Shown here: piece after piece, positions 34,240-44,084 of the stretch
Position numbering within the stretch: the first letter of the stretch is position 1
Layout of the letters: the number at the start of each line of letters is the position of its first letter
Assembly (NCBI GenBank): GCA_020724775.1
Contig: DYGG01000007.1
Span: forward strand, 1-64,000
Length of the DNA: 64,000 nt
DNA from: Ignavibacterium sp.
Lineage (GTDB): Bacteria > Zixibacteria > MSB-5A5 > GN15 > PGXB01
Direction of reading: 5' to 3'
Position numbers and translations under genes: made by a program
The notes under the pieces: generated by a model
Seen by the model: only the letters and a program-made list of their open reading frames with translations
Database searches by the model: none
Told to the model about the DNA's origin: nothing

Positions 34240-37200
34240 TTAGTAAATCTTCAAGACTTCGGCTTCAGTGAACACCGCTATTTTGCCAATCTTCTGGCCG
34301 AATCCCGGAGCATCAACGACATAAATATATATGCCTGATGCCACCGGCAATCCTCTCTCGGACAGAAGATCCCAACTGGTGATAGCTGAAGGGTCGTCTT
34401 TCTTGATAGTCCGCACCTTATCCCCGGCAATGTTATAAATCGAAATATCGCACTTGCGCGGCAAATGATGGAACTTCAAGGTGTTAAAGCCCGGAGACGG
34501 GTCATAAGAACTGTATAGATAGAACGGATTCGGCACCGCCTTTATCTTGTCCAGTTCGTTCTGTGATGCAGCATATGTTAGCGCTTTAGGCGTAAACAGG
34601 AATGTATCAGCAGGTGTGTTGATCTTTGCCGGAATGATCAAGAATTGATCCTCACCTGTGCCCCCGGGCGAGAATACAGCATTCCCTCTCCTGTTCACCG
34701 TCAGAAAGTACATTACGGGAATAGGGTCGTTCAGCATGTCACCCTGATAAACAGGATTTGGCGTTTCGCTATAATCAGCGTCAAGAACCCAGAGCCACTC
34801 ACGCGGACCATTACCTGATGTATTACTGACTCCATTCGCAACAAATTCAGAATCTGCAAAGTCGGTATGAGCACGAGGCCAGTATTTTCCGTCAAGAACA
34901 GCGTATGGTTGATTATTCTCAAGATAAGCCAAAGCCAGCCTTCTTGGGGGGTTCGCGTCAACATTCCACGCCGAAATCGGTACGCTCTTTGCAAAGTCCT
35001 GGAAGCGATAACCCCCGTCAATCGTATTAATCATAAATGGGGCGAATTCGGGACGTGCCGGCGGCGAAGTAAATCCGCGACCATAGCGGTAGGCGTAAGA
35101 TACATTGGTATCACTTACATCAAAGTTACCTGTCGCATCCGCTTGAGCAAGCACCAATAAAACGTTAGCGAGCCTTTCCGGCCCCACTCTCACGTTTGCG
35201 CTACCGAATACGTCTCCAGGTCCTGCCCACCCCAAAGAACCCTCTAACGACTCAAAGTGAAAACCATCTGCACTCACCCAAGTAAACCGTCTTGTTCCTG
35301 ACGGAATTCGCCAACCTTCATCAGAGTCACCTTCAAAACCAGGCTTTACACCTGGCTGGGGCGGACCCATCACTTTCGGCATGAAACCGTCAATTATCGG
35401 ATACTCATTATCTCCAGATTGGTTTACCAGATACTCGAATAACCTCACACCTGTCGTTACGTCGTCCAGATGCCAGGCGATATCTGTAGATACATAAGAC
35501 GTTTCAGGTTCCTCACCAGATAGATCAACAACTGTGTCAATCACTATACCAATGGTATCTTCAAAGACCACTCTGTAAGTGTGCCCTGTCAGCTGTGTTG
35601 GGTCAACTATGACGACTTCAACAACCCCGTCAGACAGCCCAGAGGTCTTCTGGACCGTAGTATCCAGTTGGCCTGCAACACCATGATAATTATATCCGGC
35701 TGGAGGAGCCTGCGGCGTCACGCTGATTGGGATTCGGTTTGCCGACGTAAGGGTCTTAGGAGTAGCAAAAGGATCATAAGAATAGGCTTCAACTCTAAAG
35801 TAATATTGAGTGGCGTTTCTTAACTGGCCACCCAATAGGTAGTCCTGTTCTACTATGAAAAACCTCTTCAATCCATTATCAGAACCAAACTTCACACCGC
35901 GTGTTTCCAAAACGCCAGTAAGCGGGTCAAGCACTTCATCCAGAATCTGAGCAAAGCCATTTACCACGTCGTAATTGGCAATCCTCTTCCAGGGACCGCT
36001 GGGAGATTCACCCTGATATATAGTATATCCTTCAAAGGCATAATCGCCCGGGTCAACTTCCGAAGTGTCTGTCCACCTGAGGCTTATTTTGCCGTCGAGT
36101 TCCTTGGTGGTTACTACTGGCGGGGCTGGTGTTTTCGGCAAATTGAAATCAAGGTCATAAGCCGACTGGGCGAATCGGTCATAGTACTTCATCACGGCAA
36201 TTGAAGACAGGCGGTCACCGCCGCGACCAACGACTATGGCAGCCAGGATTTCAGTACTGTCACCGGGACGGAACTCAATCGGTCCCGTGCTCTGCATAAA
36301 CCGGCGGTCAGCCGGGGCTACATCCAAGTCACCAGTACCGGCAATCGGGTCGCCACTCAAAAAATACTTGGTGACTAATCCGGTCGTTGGGTCAGTGTAA
36401 GGTGACCCATCCCGGTTCAAGCCACGCATGTAATTGTAGGTTTCCTGGAAGTTATCCGGGTCAGTTCCATTAATATATTTATTAAATGAAACCATCCCCA
36501 TATTGGTATAACCGGGCCAGAGAGTATCCCACATTTTTGCGGTATCGGCCATGTCGCCGGTGAAAATCAGAGGACCCTGGAAGAAGTCGTATCCCAGACA
36601 TGGCGGAGTGGAGTGGTAATACTGGTCGTCGTTGTCAGAATTGTAACAGAAACCGAGCGACAGCGTAGTATCGCAACCTACAAAGTCATCGCCGGCGCCG
36701 CCCAGGTCTGGGTCGGCCCAGAGAGACATGTAGACGTCCTTAAGAACATTCGAACCGCGGTTATAAACCTGCAGTCTGATGAAGACGATACTGCCCAGCG
36801 CATCCTCTCTGGTGAAGGCAAAAGTAGTCTGCTTGACTTCAATTCCGAGAGGATCGGTTTCACCGGAGTTGTTAGTATGCTGACCCGGATCGGCGTCATT
36901 ATAAACCGCCCAGAGCATCTGGTCGCCTATCATCTTCGGTATGGTATCGCCGGTGATAGTGGTCTCGATAGGAGCCCCCTGGGCGACGGCATACTGAAGA
37001 TACTCCAGATAATCCTGGTTGGGATTACTGGCGAGGCTTTCTGCATACAGTTTATAGACGCGGAATTCCGGCCGGTCAGGGAGGAAAGTTCCACCCTGCA
37101 TCGGACCCGGCACATACTCATCGCTGTATTCAGCGATAATCACGCGCACTTCACCCGAAACCGAATCGACTCCACCGATCCAGAGCCCCGACGCATATAG

Positions 37201-37485
37201 CGGCGAGGAGATATTGGAACCGTTCTCGATAGAACCGATATCAGTGTACGGGTAATAGGTACCGTAATCATGGCCAAATACCCCGGCCAGATCTCGGCCG
37301 AAGTTACCGTGATTGGTGACAAACATGAAAATTAAGTTGGCGTCAATGTACGACTCATTGTCAATCTGGGTCGATTTCATTGCCCTCATCCAACTGGCGT
37401 TTTCTTTCCCCGCCGGGGGCGCCGCCGTCAGAGGCAAAGCCAACAAAATGAATATTAATAGTGTTCCTAAAAATCTTATTTTCAT
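34240..37485 (-). CDS. Giant secreted protein with FlgD-like C-terminal domain
   Basis: The protein is about 1081 residues with a signal peptide (MKIRFLGTLLIFILLALPL...). The body is a mainly beta protein rich in Asp, Gly and Tyr, with a probable fibronectin-III module near 480-610 (KTPAPPVVTTKELDGKISLR, then a WKRIANYDV strand). The last ~80 residues (ISIYNIAGDKVRTI...GIYIYVVDAPG) resemble the FlgD-like Ig domain often used as a surface or type IX sorting tail in FCB bacteria. The start ATG 37485 has an AGGAAA site; ATG 37500 lacks one. It sits between the TonB receptor and the PorV-like barrel, so a surface substrate-binding partner of the receptor is likely. The ligand is unknown. Confidence 0.7.
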   Translation of the reverse strand: MKIRFLGTLLIFILLALPLTAAPPAGKENASWMRAMKSTQIDNESYIDANLIFMFVTNHGNFGRDLAGVFGHDYGTYYPYTDIGSIENGSNISSPLYASGLWIGGVDSVSGEVRVIIAEYSDEYVPGPMQGGTFLPDRPEFRVYKLYAESLASNPNQDYLEYLQYAVAQGAPIETTITGDTIPKMIGDQMLWAVYNDADPGQHTNNSGETDPLGIEVKQTTFAFTREDALGSIVFIRLQVYNRGSNVLKDVYMSLWADPDLGGAGDDFVGCDTTLSLGFCYNSDNDDQYYHSTPPCLGYDFFQGPLIFTGDMADTAKMWDTLWPGYTNMGMVSFNKYINGTDPDNFQETYNYMRGLNRDGSPYTDPTTGLVTKYFLSGDPIAGTGDLDVAPADRRFMQSTGPIEFRPGDSTEILAAIVVGRGGDRLSSIAVMKYYDRFAQSAYDLDFNLPKTPAPPVVTTKELDGKISLRWTDTSEVDPGDYAFEGYTIYQGESPSGPWKRIANYDVVNGFAQILDEVLDPLTGVLETRGVKFGSDNGLKRFFIVEQDYLLGGQLRNATQYYFRVEAYSYDPFATPKTLTSANRIPISVTPQAPPAGYNYHGVAGQLDTTVQKTSGLSDGVVEVVIVDPTQLTGHTYRVVFEDTIGIVIDTVVDLSGEEPETSYVSTDIAWHLDDVTTGVRLFEYLVNQSGDNEYPIIDGFMPKVMGPPQPGVKPGFEGDSDEGWRIPSGTRRFTWVSADGFHFESLEGSLGWAGPGDVFGSANVRVGPERLANVLLVLAQADATGNFDVSDTNVSYAYRYGRGFTSPPARPEFAPFMINTIDGGYRFQDFAKSVPISAWNVDANPPRRLALAYLENNQPYAVLDGKYWPRAHTDFADSEFVANGVSNTSGNGPREWLWVLDADYSETPNPVYQGDMLNDPIPVMYFLTVNRRGNAVFSPGGTGEDQFLIIPAKINTPADTFLFTPKALTYAASQNELDKIKAVPNPFYLYSSYDPSPGFNTLKFHHLPRKCDISIYNIAGDKVRTIKKDDPSAITSWDLLSERGLPVASGIYIYVVDAPGFGQKIGKIAVFTEAEVLKIY

Positions 37486-37503
37486 TTTCCTATCCCTCAT
37501 TCT

Positions 37504-40485
37504 TTAGAACGACATCCGCAGCCCAAAATAAATCATTCTGGGATTAGAGTAGTTCTTAGGGTTATTCTGGCCAAGATTATATCTGTATGCAAACTCCTCG
37601 CCGGTCCCGGCGGTGCTGGCGCGCACCTGGCCTTCGGGAGTCTCCAGATAACCTGAGGTATATGCCTTGCCGGTGCCTTCATAGACCGACAGAACATTTT
37701 CTTTATTGAGCAGATTCTTTATCCAGATATATGGCACCAGATTGAAACTGCCCACGCGGACAGTCCTTTCCGCCTTGACATCCACCGTGAACTGCCAGGG
37801 TAGATTGGCGGAGTTGATAGGACCGGTCGGTATCTGCTGGACGGAAGCATTGGGACTGACGCCGTCGTAAATCTGCATCGGCGTATAAGGCGTGCCGCTG
37901 GCAATCTGAATAACTGCGCTCGCTCCAAAATTCTCCAGAGGACGGAAATTGCCCAGAACCGGACCTTCACCTTTGACGGTACGGAAGTCAATTACGCCTA
38001 TAATACTATGCCGCTGGTCGTAATCGAGCGGGTTCGTCCTCTTGGGAGTACCGGTCGGATTCTTCCAGGCAATATTGAAGGTGGACTGAGCATAAGAGCC
38101 GGTCCCCGTCGCATAACTGAGCGAGTACTTCAGGTCAAGAGCCAGATTTCTGGTCCGACGCATGGTCAGATTGAAATCGAATCCTTTGATGGTGCCATAG
38201 TCGGCGTTGGCGAAGAAATCATACGCCTTCGGGAATACGCCGTCAAGATGAAAAATCTGCGTCAGGTCCGAGACATCCTTGTAATAAGCCGTCAACTCAA
38301 CCGCGGTATTATCGCCCAACTGATGTGTCATACCGAACTCATACTGGGTCGTCATTTCCGGCTCCAGATTCGGGCTGGGGAACGGATAATACGATCCGGC
38401 CGTCACACGGGCTTCGAGGAAATCGTAACCGGTGTAAAGACGAACCAAATCCGGTCTCTGATAGAACTTGCCGAAGTTGAAGTAAAGTTGTGTCTTGTCA
38501 CTGACAGGGAAAGAAACACCCAACCGGGGTGACAGACGCGAAAATGCTTTGCTGTCTTCCAGGTCAGTGCTGTCCAGACGGCTGTCACCGACATTGCCGG
38601 CGTCAAACGGACGATAGATATTCTTCAGGCGAAGCGCCTTGTAATCAAAGTAATCATAGCGCAATCCGCCGTTCAGAATCAATCCGCGCCATTCGAAACG
38701 GTCCTGAACATAGATTCCAAGATTAATCGGATGCTTCGTGTTATTCATGAAGTCTTCATCATCTGATTCATCTCCGGCGAGGTCATAACCGTAACGGTTC
38801 AGACGCTCTGTGGTCTTGGTCGGGTCATGGTCCTGAGTCGCGTTCAAGTTCTCGAAATACCGAAGCGTATGACGCTGGAAGTCAAATCCGAACTTGATGG
38901 TATTGCTTGGTGTCACCTGGCTGGTAATATCACCCTTGATACCATAGTAGGATGACTTTCTCTGCAGATAGTTGGGCCAAAATGACTCCACAAAGGTTAC
39001 AAATGAATCTGCTTCTGTTCCCCTTAAATCTTCAGGAAAACCGAAGTAGATATCACTGTAAAAGAGACTGTCTCCCTCGCGGAAGAGGTTGTGTACGTCA
39101 TATTCCGGATTCGCAAGGACGTCGATTCGAATCACCGAATCGCGATTGTTGTAGTCGCGAATTTCGATTTTTCGCTCATAAGCGTTATAATCTTCGAAAA
39201 CCTTTCCATCCCCGCGCGTGCGCTCCGTCAGGAACGACGATATGGAGAAGTTGTAAAAGGTGTTCGGATTGAGCTGATGAGTGATTTTGGCATTCAAACC
39301 GAGATTCTTATCGACATAATAAGGCGAATGTTCAACCTGGCTTACAAAAGCCGGATTCAGGTAGTAATGACGATACTCCTGCCATCTGTCGTAGGAGCCG
39401 TTGCCATTGACAGAGAGTTTCATATTCTGCGACAGTTGAAAATCGAGTTTTCCCTGGTAAGACCAGCCGCGCAGGGAATTGGCCGGAAGGCGCTGAGGCT
39501 CCTCAAAGTGCGAATCCAGCCCAGAATTCTTGTAAACATCCTCTGTTACAGCCGACGGTGTGCGGTCGGCAAGGAAGCGGCGCTCCCCTGAGAAGAAGAA
39601 AAAGGCATTGTCCAAGCCCGGAATGGGACCGCTCAGGTCAGCCGAGTACCAGTTCTGGTCATAACTGTCGTATCCGAAAATGCTGGCGACGTTATCGCTG
39701 ACCAGTTCCAGATTACCATGATAGATTTCTCCGCCGGAGCGAGTCGTGACATTGACAATACCGGAAGCGACATGACCGTACTCCGCCGAGAAGGCGCCCG
39801 ACGTTACCGCTACTTCCTGAATAGCGTTATTGGCAATGTTTGCGGTAGAAATGCCGGAAAGAGGGTCCTGCTGTGAGAAGCCGTCAACATAGTAGGCAAC
39901 TTCTGACGGACGCCCGCCGCGCAGGTTAATTTCCGGAGCCATCGCCAGCGACTCTCTGCCACCGCGCTGACGGATATCAACGTTGGCATTCATCCGCACC
40001 ACGCTATTCTGAATACCAACAACCTGCTCAAAGCCGCGTACCGGCATAGCCTGCAGTCTCTCACTGGTGGTTATGGCGACCGAGGTGGTCTTGTCTTTCA
40101 GAATCAATGGTCTTTCGGCACGAACCACAATGGTCTTGCCGAGTTCCAGCGCTTTGCGGGAAAGAGTAAAGTCGATATAAGTGGCTAAATCAACGGATAC
40201 CATCGCATTGGTTACTTCAACCGGTGCAAATCCGATGATTGACGCCCTAAGCGTATATGTGCCGACCGGCACATTGATAATGGTGTACTCCCCGTCTTCA
40301 TTAGTCAGGGCACCCATTTTGGTCCCGACTACCGACACCGCTACGCCCGGAATAGGTTCTCCTGTTTCTTCGTTGACAACCTTTCCGGTTAGTCGGCCGG
40401 TGGTTCCAGCTAAGACAAAATGCGGGAGCACTATGACAAACGCCAGAACCAGTAATGTTACCGAATGTAAGAATTTTTTATTCAA
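37504..40485 (-). CDS. TonB-dependent receptor with carboxypeptidase-regulatory-like domain
   Basis: The 993-residue protein has a signal peptide, an N-terminal CarboxypepD_reg-like beta sandwich (about 28-115, GKVVNEETGEPIPGVAVSVV), a plug domain (about 125-260, with the INLRGGRPSEVAYYVDGFS signature) and a large barrel ending in Phe (IYFGLRMSF). It has the SusC-like arrangement common in the FCB group. It should import a ligand using TonB energy. The start is TTG 40485 with a good GGAGGG site. It leads the transcript with the giant secreted protein and PorV-like barrel; a SusD-like lipoprotein is not present. The ligand is not predictable. Confidence 0.9.
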   Translation of the reverse strand: MNKKFLHSVTLLVLAFVIVLPHFVLAGTTGRLTGKVVNEETGEPIPGVAVSVVGTKMGALTNEDGEYTIINVPVGTYTLRASIIGFAPVEVTNAMVSVDLATYIDFTLSRKALELGKTIVVRAERPLILKDKTTSVAITTSERLQAMPVRGFEQVVGIQNSVVRMNANVDIRQRGGRESLAMAPEINLRGGRPSEVAYYVDGFSQQDPLSGISTANIANNAIQEVAVTSGAFSAEYGHVASGIVNVTTRSGGEIYHGNLELVSDNVASIFGYDSYDQNWYSADLSGPIPGLDNAFFFFSGERRFLADRTPSAVTEDVYKNSGLDSHFEEPQRLPANSLRGWSYQGKLDFQLSQNMKLSVNGNGSYDRWQEYRHYYLNPAFVSQVEHSPYYVDKNLGLNAKITHQLNPNTFYNFSISSFLTERTRGDGKVFEDYNAYERKIEIRDYNNRDSVIRIDVLANPEYDVHNLFREGDSLFYSDIYFGFPEDLRGTEADSFVTFVESFWPNYLQRKSSYYGIKGDITSQVTPSNTIKFGFDFQRHTLRYFENLNATQDHDPTKTTERLNRYGYDLAGDESDDEDFMNNTKHPINLGIYVQDRFEWRGLILNGGLRYDYFDYKALRLKNIYRPFDAGNVGDSRLDSTDLEDSKAFSRLSPRLGVSFPVSDKTQLYFNFGKFYQRPDLVRLYTGYDFLEARVTAGSYYPFPSPNLEPEMTTQYEFGMTHQLGDNTAVELTAYYKDVSDLTQIFHLDGVFPKAYDFFANADYGTIKGFDFNLTMRRTRNLALDLKYSLSYATGTGSYAQSTFNIAWKNPTGTPKRTNPLDYDQRHSIIGVIDFRTVKGEGPVLGNFRPLENFGASAVIQIASGTPYTPMQIYDGVSPNASVQQIPTGPINSANLPWQFTVDVKAERTVRVGSFNLVPYIWIKNLLNKENVLSVYEGTGKAYTSGYLETPEGQVRASTAGTGEEFAYRYNLGQNNPKNYSNPRMIYFGLRMSF

Positions 40486-40688
40486 CTTTAATACCCTCCA
40501 ATAGGTTTAAAGGTTTTAACAGTGGAATCAATCGTGCCCTCCTTTCACCTCCTTGTGTCCTTAAAGATTTACATTTCCGTACAGTTATGTTTAGTTCCTT
40601 CTATTCAAGCAGAAACACAAGCAGAACTTAAAGCTGTTCAAAAGTACCAACGCTTGAACAGATATCTATTAATTTCTACTGCGAGATG

Positions 40689-40717
40689 AAGTTAGATGTT
40701 GGTATAATTCCTGTCAA
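40689..40717 (-). promoter_or_regulatory. Candidate promoter of TonB/PorV operon
   Basis: TTGACA (40712-40717), a 17-bp spacer and a weak -10 TAACTT (40689-40694) on the minus strand. It gives a leader of about 200 nt in the 304-bp gene-free stretch 40486-40789. Nothing else in that stretch is recognised except the terminator below. Confidence 0.4.
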
Positions 40718-40764
40718 CAAAAAATAATCCGACCTTTACATCACAAATTCTGCGTTCTATGTGT

Positions 40765-40784
40765 AAAAATCGGACAGTTTCCGA
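40765..40784 (-). terminator. Candidate terminator of aminotransferase/transketolase unit
   Basis: A short TCGGA/TCCGA stem (40770-40784, 5-nt loop) is followed by five T residues on the minus strand, 6 bp past the aminotransferase stop. The stem is only 5 bp, so strength is uncertain. Confidence 0.4.
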
Positions 40785-40789
40785 AAAAC

Positions 40790-41965
40790 TTAAGCGTTCT
40801 GCTTAATTTTTGCTACAGCTGATTCGATCTGGGATAGGGCAATTTTGATATTTTCTATAGAATTGGCGTAAGAGAACCGTAAGTACCCCTCGCCAAAGTG
40901 GCCAAAAGCGGTCCCGGAGAGAGCCGCGACCCCGAATTCATCCAGGAGATATTCGGCAAATGGTTTTGACTTCCAGCCGGTGGCGGTAATATTGGGAAAC
41001 GCATAGAATGCGCCAAGAGGTTTCTTGCAGGAAAATCCGTCAATCTTATTTAGACCATCAACAATTACATCGCGCCTTTTTTTGAACTCCGCCACCATCT
41101 TGTGCGACTCTTCCTGTGGTCCGGTTATAGCAGCGGAGAGGGCTATCTGGGCGAAGGAAGCGGTGCAAGAATGGGCGTTGGTGCCTAACTGCGCGACATA
41201 CTTAGCCAGTTTTTCTTCCATCACCCCGTAACCGAGGCGCCAGCCGGTCATCGCATAGGTCTTGGACATCCCGTCCAATATAATGGTTCTATCAAGCATT
41301 CCCGGAAACTGGGAAATCGACTCGAATTTGGTCTCATATATAATGCGCGAGTAAATCTCATCTGAAAGAATCCAGATATCCCGCTCGATAGCCAGACGGG
41401 CTATTTCCTCGAGGTCTTCCCGGGTAAGAACGCCGCCGGTTGGGTTCTGAGGAGAGTTGATTATGATCAGTTTGGTCTTGGGTGTAACCAGAGACTTCAG
41501 TTCTTTGACATCAAGCCGAAAATCATTCTCTTCCCTCAGTTTCATCGGAACCGCTTTGGCGTTGACGAACTCAATTACCGATTCATAAATGGGGAATCCG
41601 GGATTGGGATATATTACTTCGTCGCCTTCATCTACAAGAGCCAGTATGCAAAAGAAAATTATCGGCTTCCCGCCAGGGGTAATTACTACGTTTTCAGCCG
41701 ATGTCTTTATCCCGCGGCTGCTGTTGATGTACTGCGATATTACTTCCCTTACTTCAGGGTACCCTGCAGACGGATTGTAATGGGTGTAACCATCGCGAAT
41801 AGCCTTTATGGCTGCTTCGGAAATGTACTTGGGAGTATCGAAATCCGGATCGCCTATTTCCAGATGAATGACCTTTTTCCCTTTCTTTTCAAGAGCACGG
41901 GCGCGCGCCAGCACTTCAAATGCCGTTTCGGTACCAAGTCTCTTCATCCTTTCAGCGTATCGCAT
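40790..41965 (-). CDS. Class I/II PLP aminotransferase, aspartate-type
   Basis: The 391-residue fold-type-I PLP enzyme has a catalytic lysine in ILDGMSKTYAMTGWRLGYG (about 235), NSPQNPTGG in the cofactor loop, and YPNPGFPIYES and ILSDEIYS elements. The sequence matches the subgroup of aspartate/aromatic aminotransferases. It should move amino groups between aspartate (or an aromatic/other amino acid) and 2-oxoglutarate. The ATG at 41965 follows a GGAG site. It lies 24 bp after the transketolase and is probably in the same transcript. The substrate is inferred only from class. Confidence 0.85.
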   Translation of the reverse strand: MRYAERMKRLGTETAFEVLARARALEKKGKKVIHLEIGDPDFDTPKYISEAAIKAIRDGYTHYNPSAGYPEVREVISQYINSSRGIKTSAENVVITPGGKPIIFFCILALVDEGDEVIYPNPGFPIYESVIEFVNAKAVPMKLREENDFRLDVKELKSLVTPKTKLIIINSPQNPTGGVLTREDLEEIARLAIERDIWILSDEIYSRIIYETKFESISQFPGMLDRTIILDGMSKTYAMTGWRLGYGVMEEKLAKYVAQLGTNAHSCTASFAQIALSAAITGPQEESHKMVAEFKKRRDVIVDGLNKIDGFSCKKPLGAFYAFPNITATGWKSKPFAEYLLDEFGVAALSGTAFGHFGEGYLRFSYANSIENIKIALSQIESAVAKIKQNA

Positions 41966-41989
41966 ATTACTTCTCCAAATAGATACTTT

Positions 41990-43999
41990 CTACTTCAGGT
42001 TCAGAAGCCTCTTAGCCTTATCGGCAATAAACTCTGCCGCAAGTTCGAATTCTTTAATCAGTTGCCACGGCAGACCCGATTCTCCGAAGCGGTCGTTAAC
42101 GCCTATCATCAAGAACGGAATCGCCCGGCCTATTGATGCCATCTCTTTGGCAACAGCCGCCGCCACATAGTTTCCCAGACCGCCAACCTGATGCTCCTCC
42201 GCCGTAATAATGGCACCGGTCTCACGAGCCGCTCCAATAATTGCTTCCAAGTCAAACGGCTTGACGGTGTGCATATTGATTACTCTGGTTTCTATTCCAT
42301 ACTCCATCTTGAGTATCCAGGCTGCCCTCATCGCTTCCGGGGTCTCTGGGCCGCACGAGACTATTGTCAAATTCTCCTTTTCACTCTTATATTCGGTCGA
42401 AAGATTGACGTCAAAAGCCTCCCGGAAACTGCCCTTCTCGCCGCGAAAACGGTAAATATTGGCGACTCCGAATTGGAAGGGAGTATTGCCGTCCGAGATG
42501 ACCGGCGTCGCCTCACGAGCAAAACGGATATACTTTGGACCGGGAATATCGAAGAGCATTGCCCTGGTCATTTTCTTGGTCTCAACGGAATCTGCCGGCA
42601 CGCCCACTTTCATATTGGGCAAACCGCACATCTGAAAGAGCGCTTCCAGTTCCTGATGGGTAGCGCCGTCCGGTCCGACAGAAATCCCACCATGGGCGCC
42701 CACTATCAGAACATTGAAATCTCCGTAACTGACCGAAACTCTAAGCTGGTCCAGATTCCGGGCAGATGAAAATACTCCATAGGTTCCAAAGACAGGCAGT
42801 TTTCCCTCTTTCGCCAGTCCGGCGGCAACCGTGGTTCCCCCCTGCTCGGCGACTCCGACCGATATCCATCTTTTCTTTCTCTCGGGATGATTTTTATAAA
42901 AGTCGGAAATTGTAATGGAATCTGAGATATCTGCTCCAATGCATACCACCCGCTCATCACCGCCATATTCATCCAGCGCCCGCCCCAACCCTTTACGGGT
43001 TGGGTCCATCTCCACTTTCATAATCTCTTGTTTATTCCACCAGTAATCTTTGGAGAATTTAGGCATGTTGGATTCAAGTTTTCTCTCTATCATCGCCTGA
43101 TGGTCTTTTCCCACCTTCATAAAGGCTTCCACATCAAAGCGCTTCGACAAACCCAGTTCCTCCAGCGCCTTGACCATCTCCTCTCTGTTGGGCGGTTTTC
43201 CATGCCAGCCGACAACATTCTCCATGAAACTGACCCCTTTGCCTTTAATCGTGCGGGCGAGAATCAAAGTCGGTTTTTCTGTCGCTTGGCATCCCTTTTC
43301 AAGCGCCGGTACAATCTGCTCGATGCTGTGACCGTCAATATCAATAACATCCCATTTGAAAGCCTTATACTTATCTACCAGCGGTTCGATATCCTGGACT
43401 TCCTTGACCAACCCGTCGATTTGAAGACGGTTGAAGTCAATGATATTGATCAGGTTATTTAATTTGAAATTTCCTGCTTCCATCACCGCTTCCCAGATCG
43501 AACCTTCCTGGTGCTCGCCATCGGATGTTATCGCAAAGACTTTGTGCTTTTTATTGTCGAGTTTAGCCGCCAGTGCCATCCCGACTGCTACGGACAAGCC
43601 CTGACCGAGGGAACCGGATGAAATCTCCACTCCGGCAAGGTCTTTACGATGGGGATGCCCTTGAAAGGGGGCGCCCAGCATCCGCAATTTTGCCAGTTCT
43701 TGCTCAGGGAAATAACCTGACACCGCCAGGACAATATAGAGGGCCGGGGCTTTGTGTCCTGCCGACCAGACAATGCGGTCTCTTTCATCCCAAACCGGAT
43801 TTTTCGGGTCATGCTTGGCAACTTTGAGATAAAGGCTAGATAAGATATCCATCATCGACAGGGTGCCGCCGGAATGACCCGACTGGCCCGAGCAGAGAGA
43901 GAGCATATCCAGCCCGCGCATATAATTGGCGCGCTCTTTAAGTTCCTCTATGGTGTAATCTTTCAATATCTTTCCGGTCTTGGAATCAAGGAGTGGCAT
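41990..43999 (-). CDS. tkt: Transketolase (full length)
   Basis: The 669-residue protein is the length of a complete transketolase. It carries a thiamine-diphosphate-binding ITSDGEHQEGSIWEAVMEAGN motif (about 157-176; first half), the catalytic-type glutamate region VGVAEQGGTTVAAGLA in the second half, and a transketolase C-terminal domain (about 530-669). It transfers two-carbon units in the pentose-phosphate or Calvin-type pathway. ATG 43999 has a GGAGGT site. A promoter (44050-44077) lies just upstream, and the aminotransferase follows. A divided form as in archaea and some bacteria is excluded: both halves lie in one frame. Confidence 0.92.
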   Translation of the reverse strand: MPLLDSKTGKILKDYTIEELKERANYMRGLDMLSLCSGQSGHSGGTLSMMDILSSLYLKVAKHDPKNPVWDERDRIVWSAGHKAPALYIVLAVSGYFPEQELAKLRMLGAPFQGHPHRKDLAGVEISSGSLGQGLSVAVGMALAAKLDNKKHKVFAITSDGEHQEGSIWEAVMEAGNFKLNNLINIIDFNRLQIDGLVKEVQDIEPLVDKYKAFKWDVIDIDGHSIEQIVPALEKGCQATEKPTLILARTIKGKGVSFMENVVGWHGKPPNREEMVKALEELGLSKRFDVEAFMKVGKDHQAMIERKLESNMPKFSKDYWWNKQEIMKVEMDPTRKGLGRALDEYGGDERVVCIGADISDSITISDFYKNHPERKKRWISVGVAEQGGTTVAAGLAKEGKLPVFGTYGVFSSARNLDQLRVSVSYGDFNVLIVGAHGGISVGPDGATHQELEALFQMCGLPNMKVGVPADSVETKKMTRAMLFDIPGPKYIRFAREATPVISDGNTPFQFGVANIYRFRGEKGSFREAFDVNLSTEYKSEKENLTIVSCGPETPEAMRAAWILKMEYGIETRVINMHTVKPFDLEAIIGAARETGAIITAEEHQVGGLGNYVAAAVAKEMASIGRAIPFLMIGVNDRFGESGLPWQLIKEFELAAEFIADKAKRLLNLK

Positions 44000-44049
44000 C
44001 GTACCTCCGCATCCTCAAGATTGTGAATTTTTTAACATAATGTACGGAG

Positions 44050-44077
44050 AATATATCACTTTCGAAGTTAAAGTCAA
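44050..44077 (-). promoter_or_regulatory. Promoter of tkt-aminotransferase unit
   Basis: TTGACT (44072-44077, 5 of 6), a 16-bp spacer and TATATT (44050-44055, 5 of 6) on the minus strand. The leader is about 43 nt. It lies directly past the coaE stop codon (44085), which marks the end of the core operon. Confidence 0.6.
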
Positions 44078-44084
44078 CCCTTTT

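Noticed and set aside
36613-37200. Plus-strand ORF inside the giant secreted protein
   Set aside because: It is the antisense shadow of the minus-strand gene, has no ribosome-binding site or recognisable domain, and composition explains the frame.
41990-43999. Split transketolase (two separate halves)
   Set aside because: Both halves are in a single frame without an internal stop.
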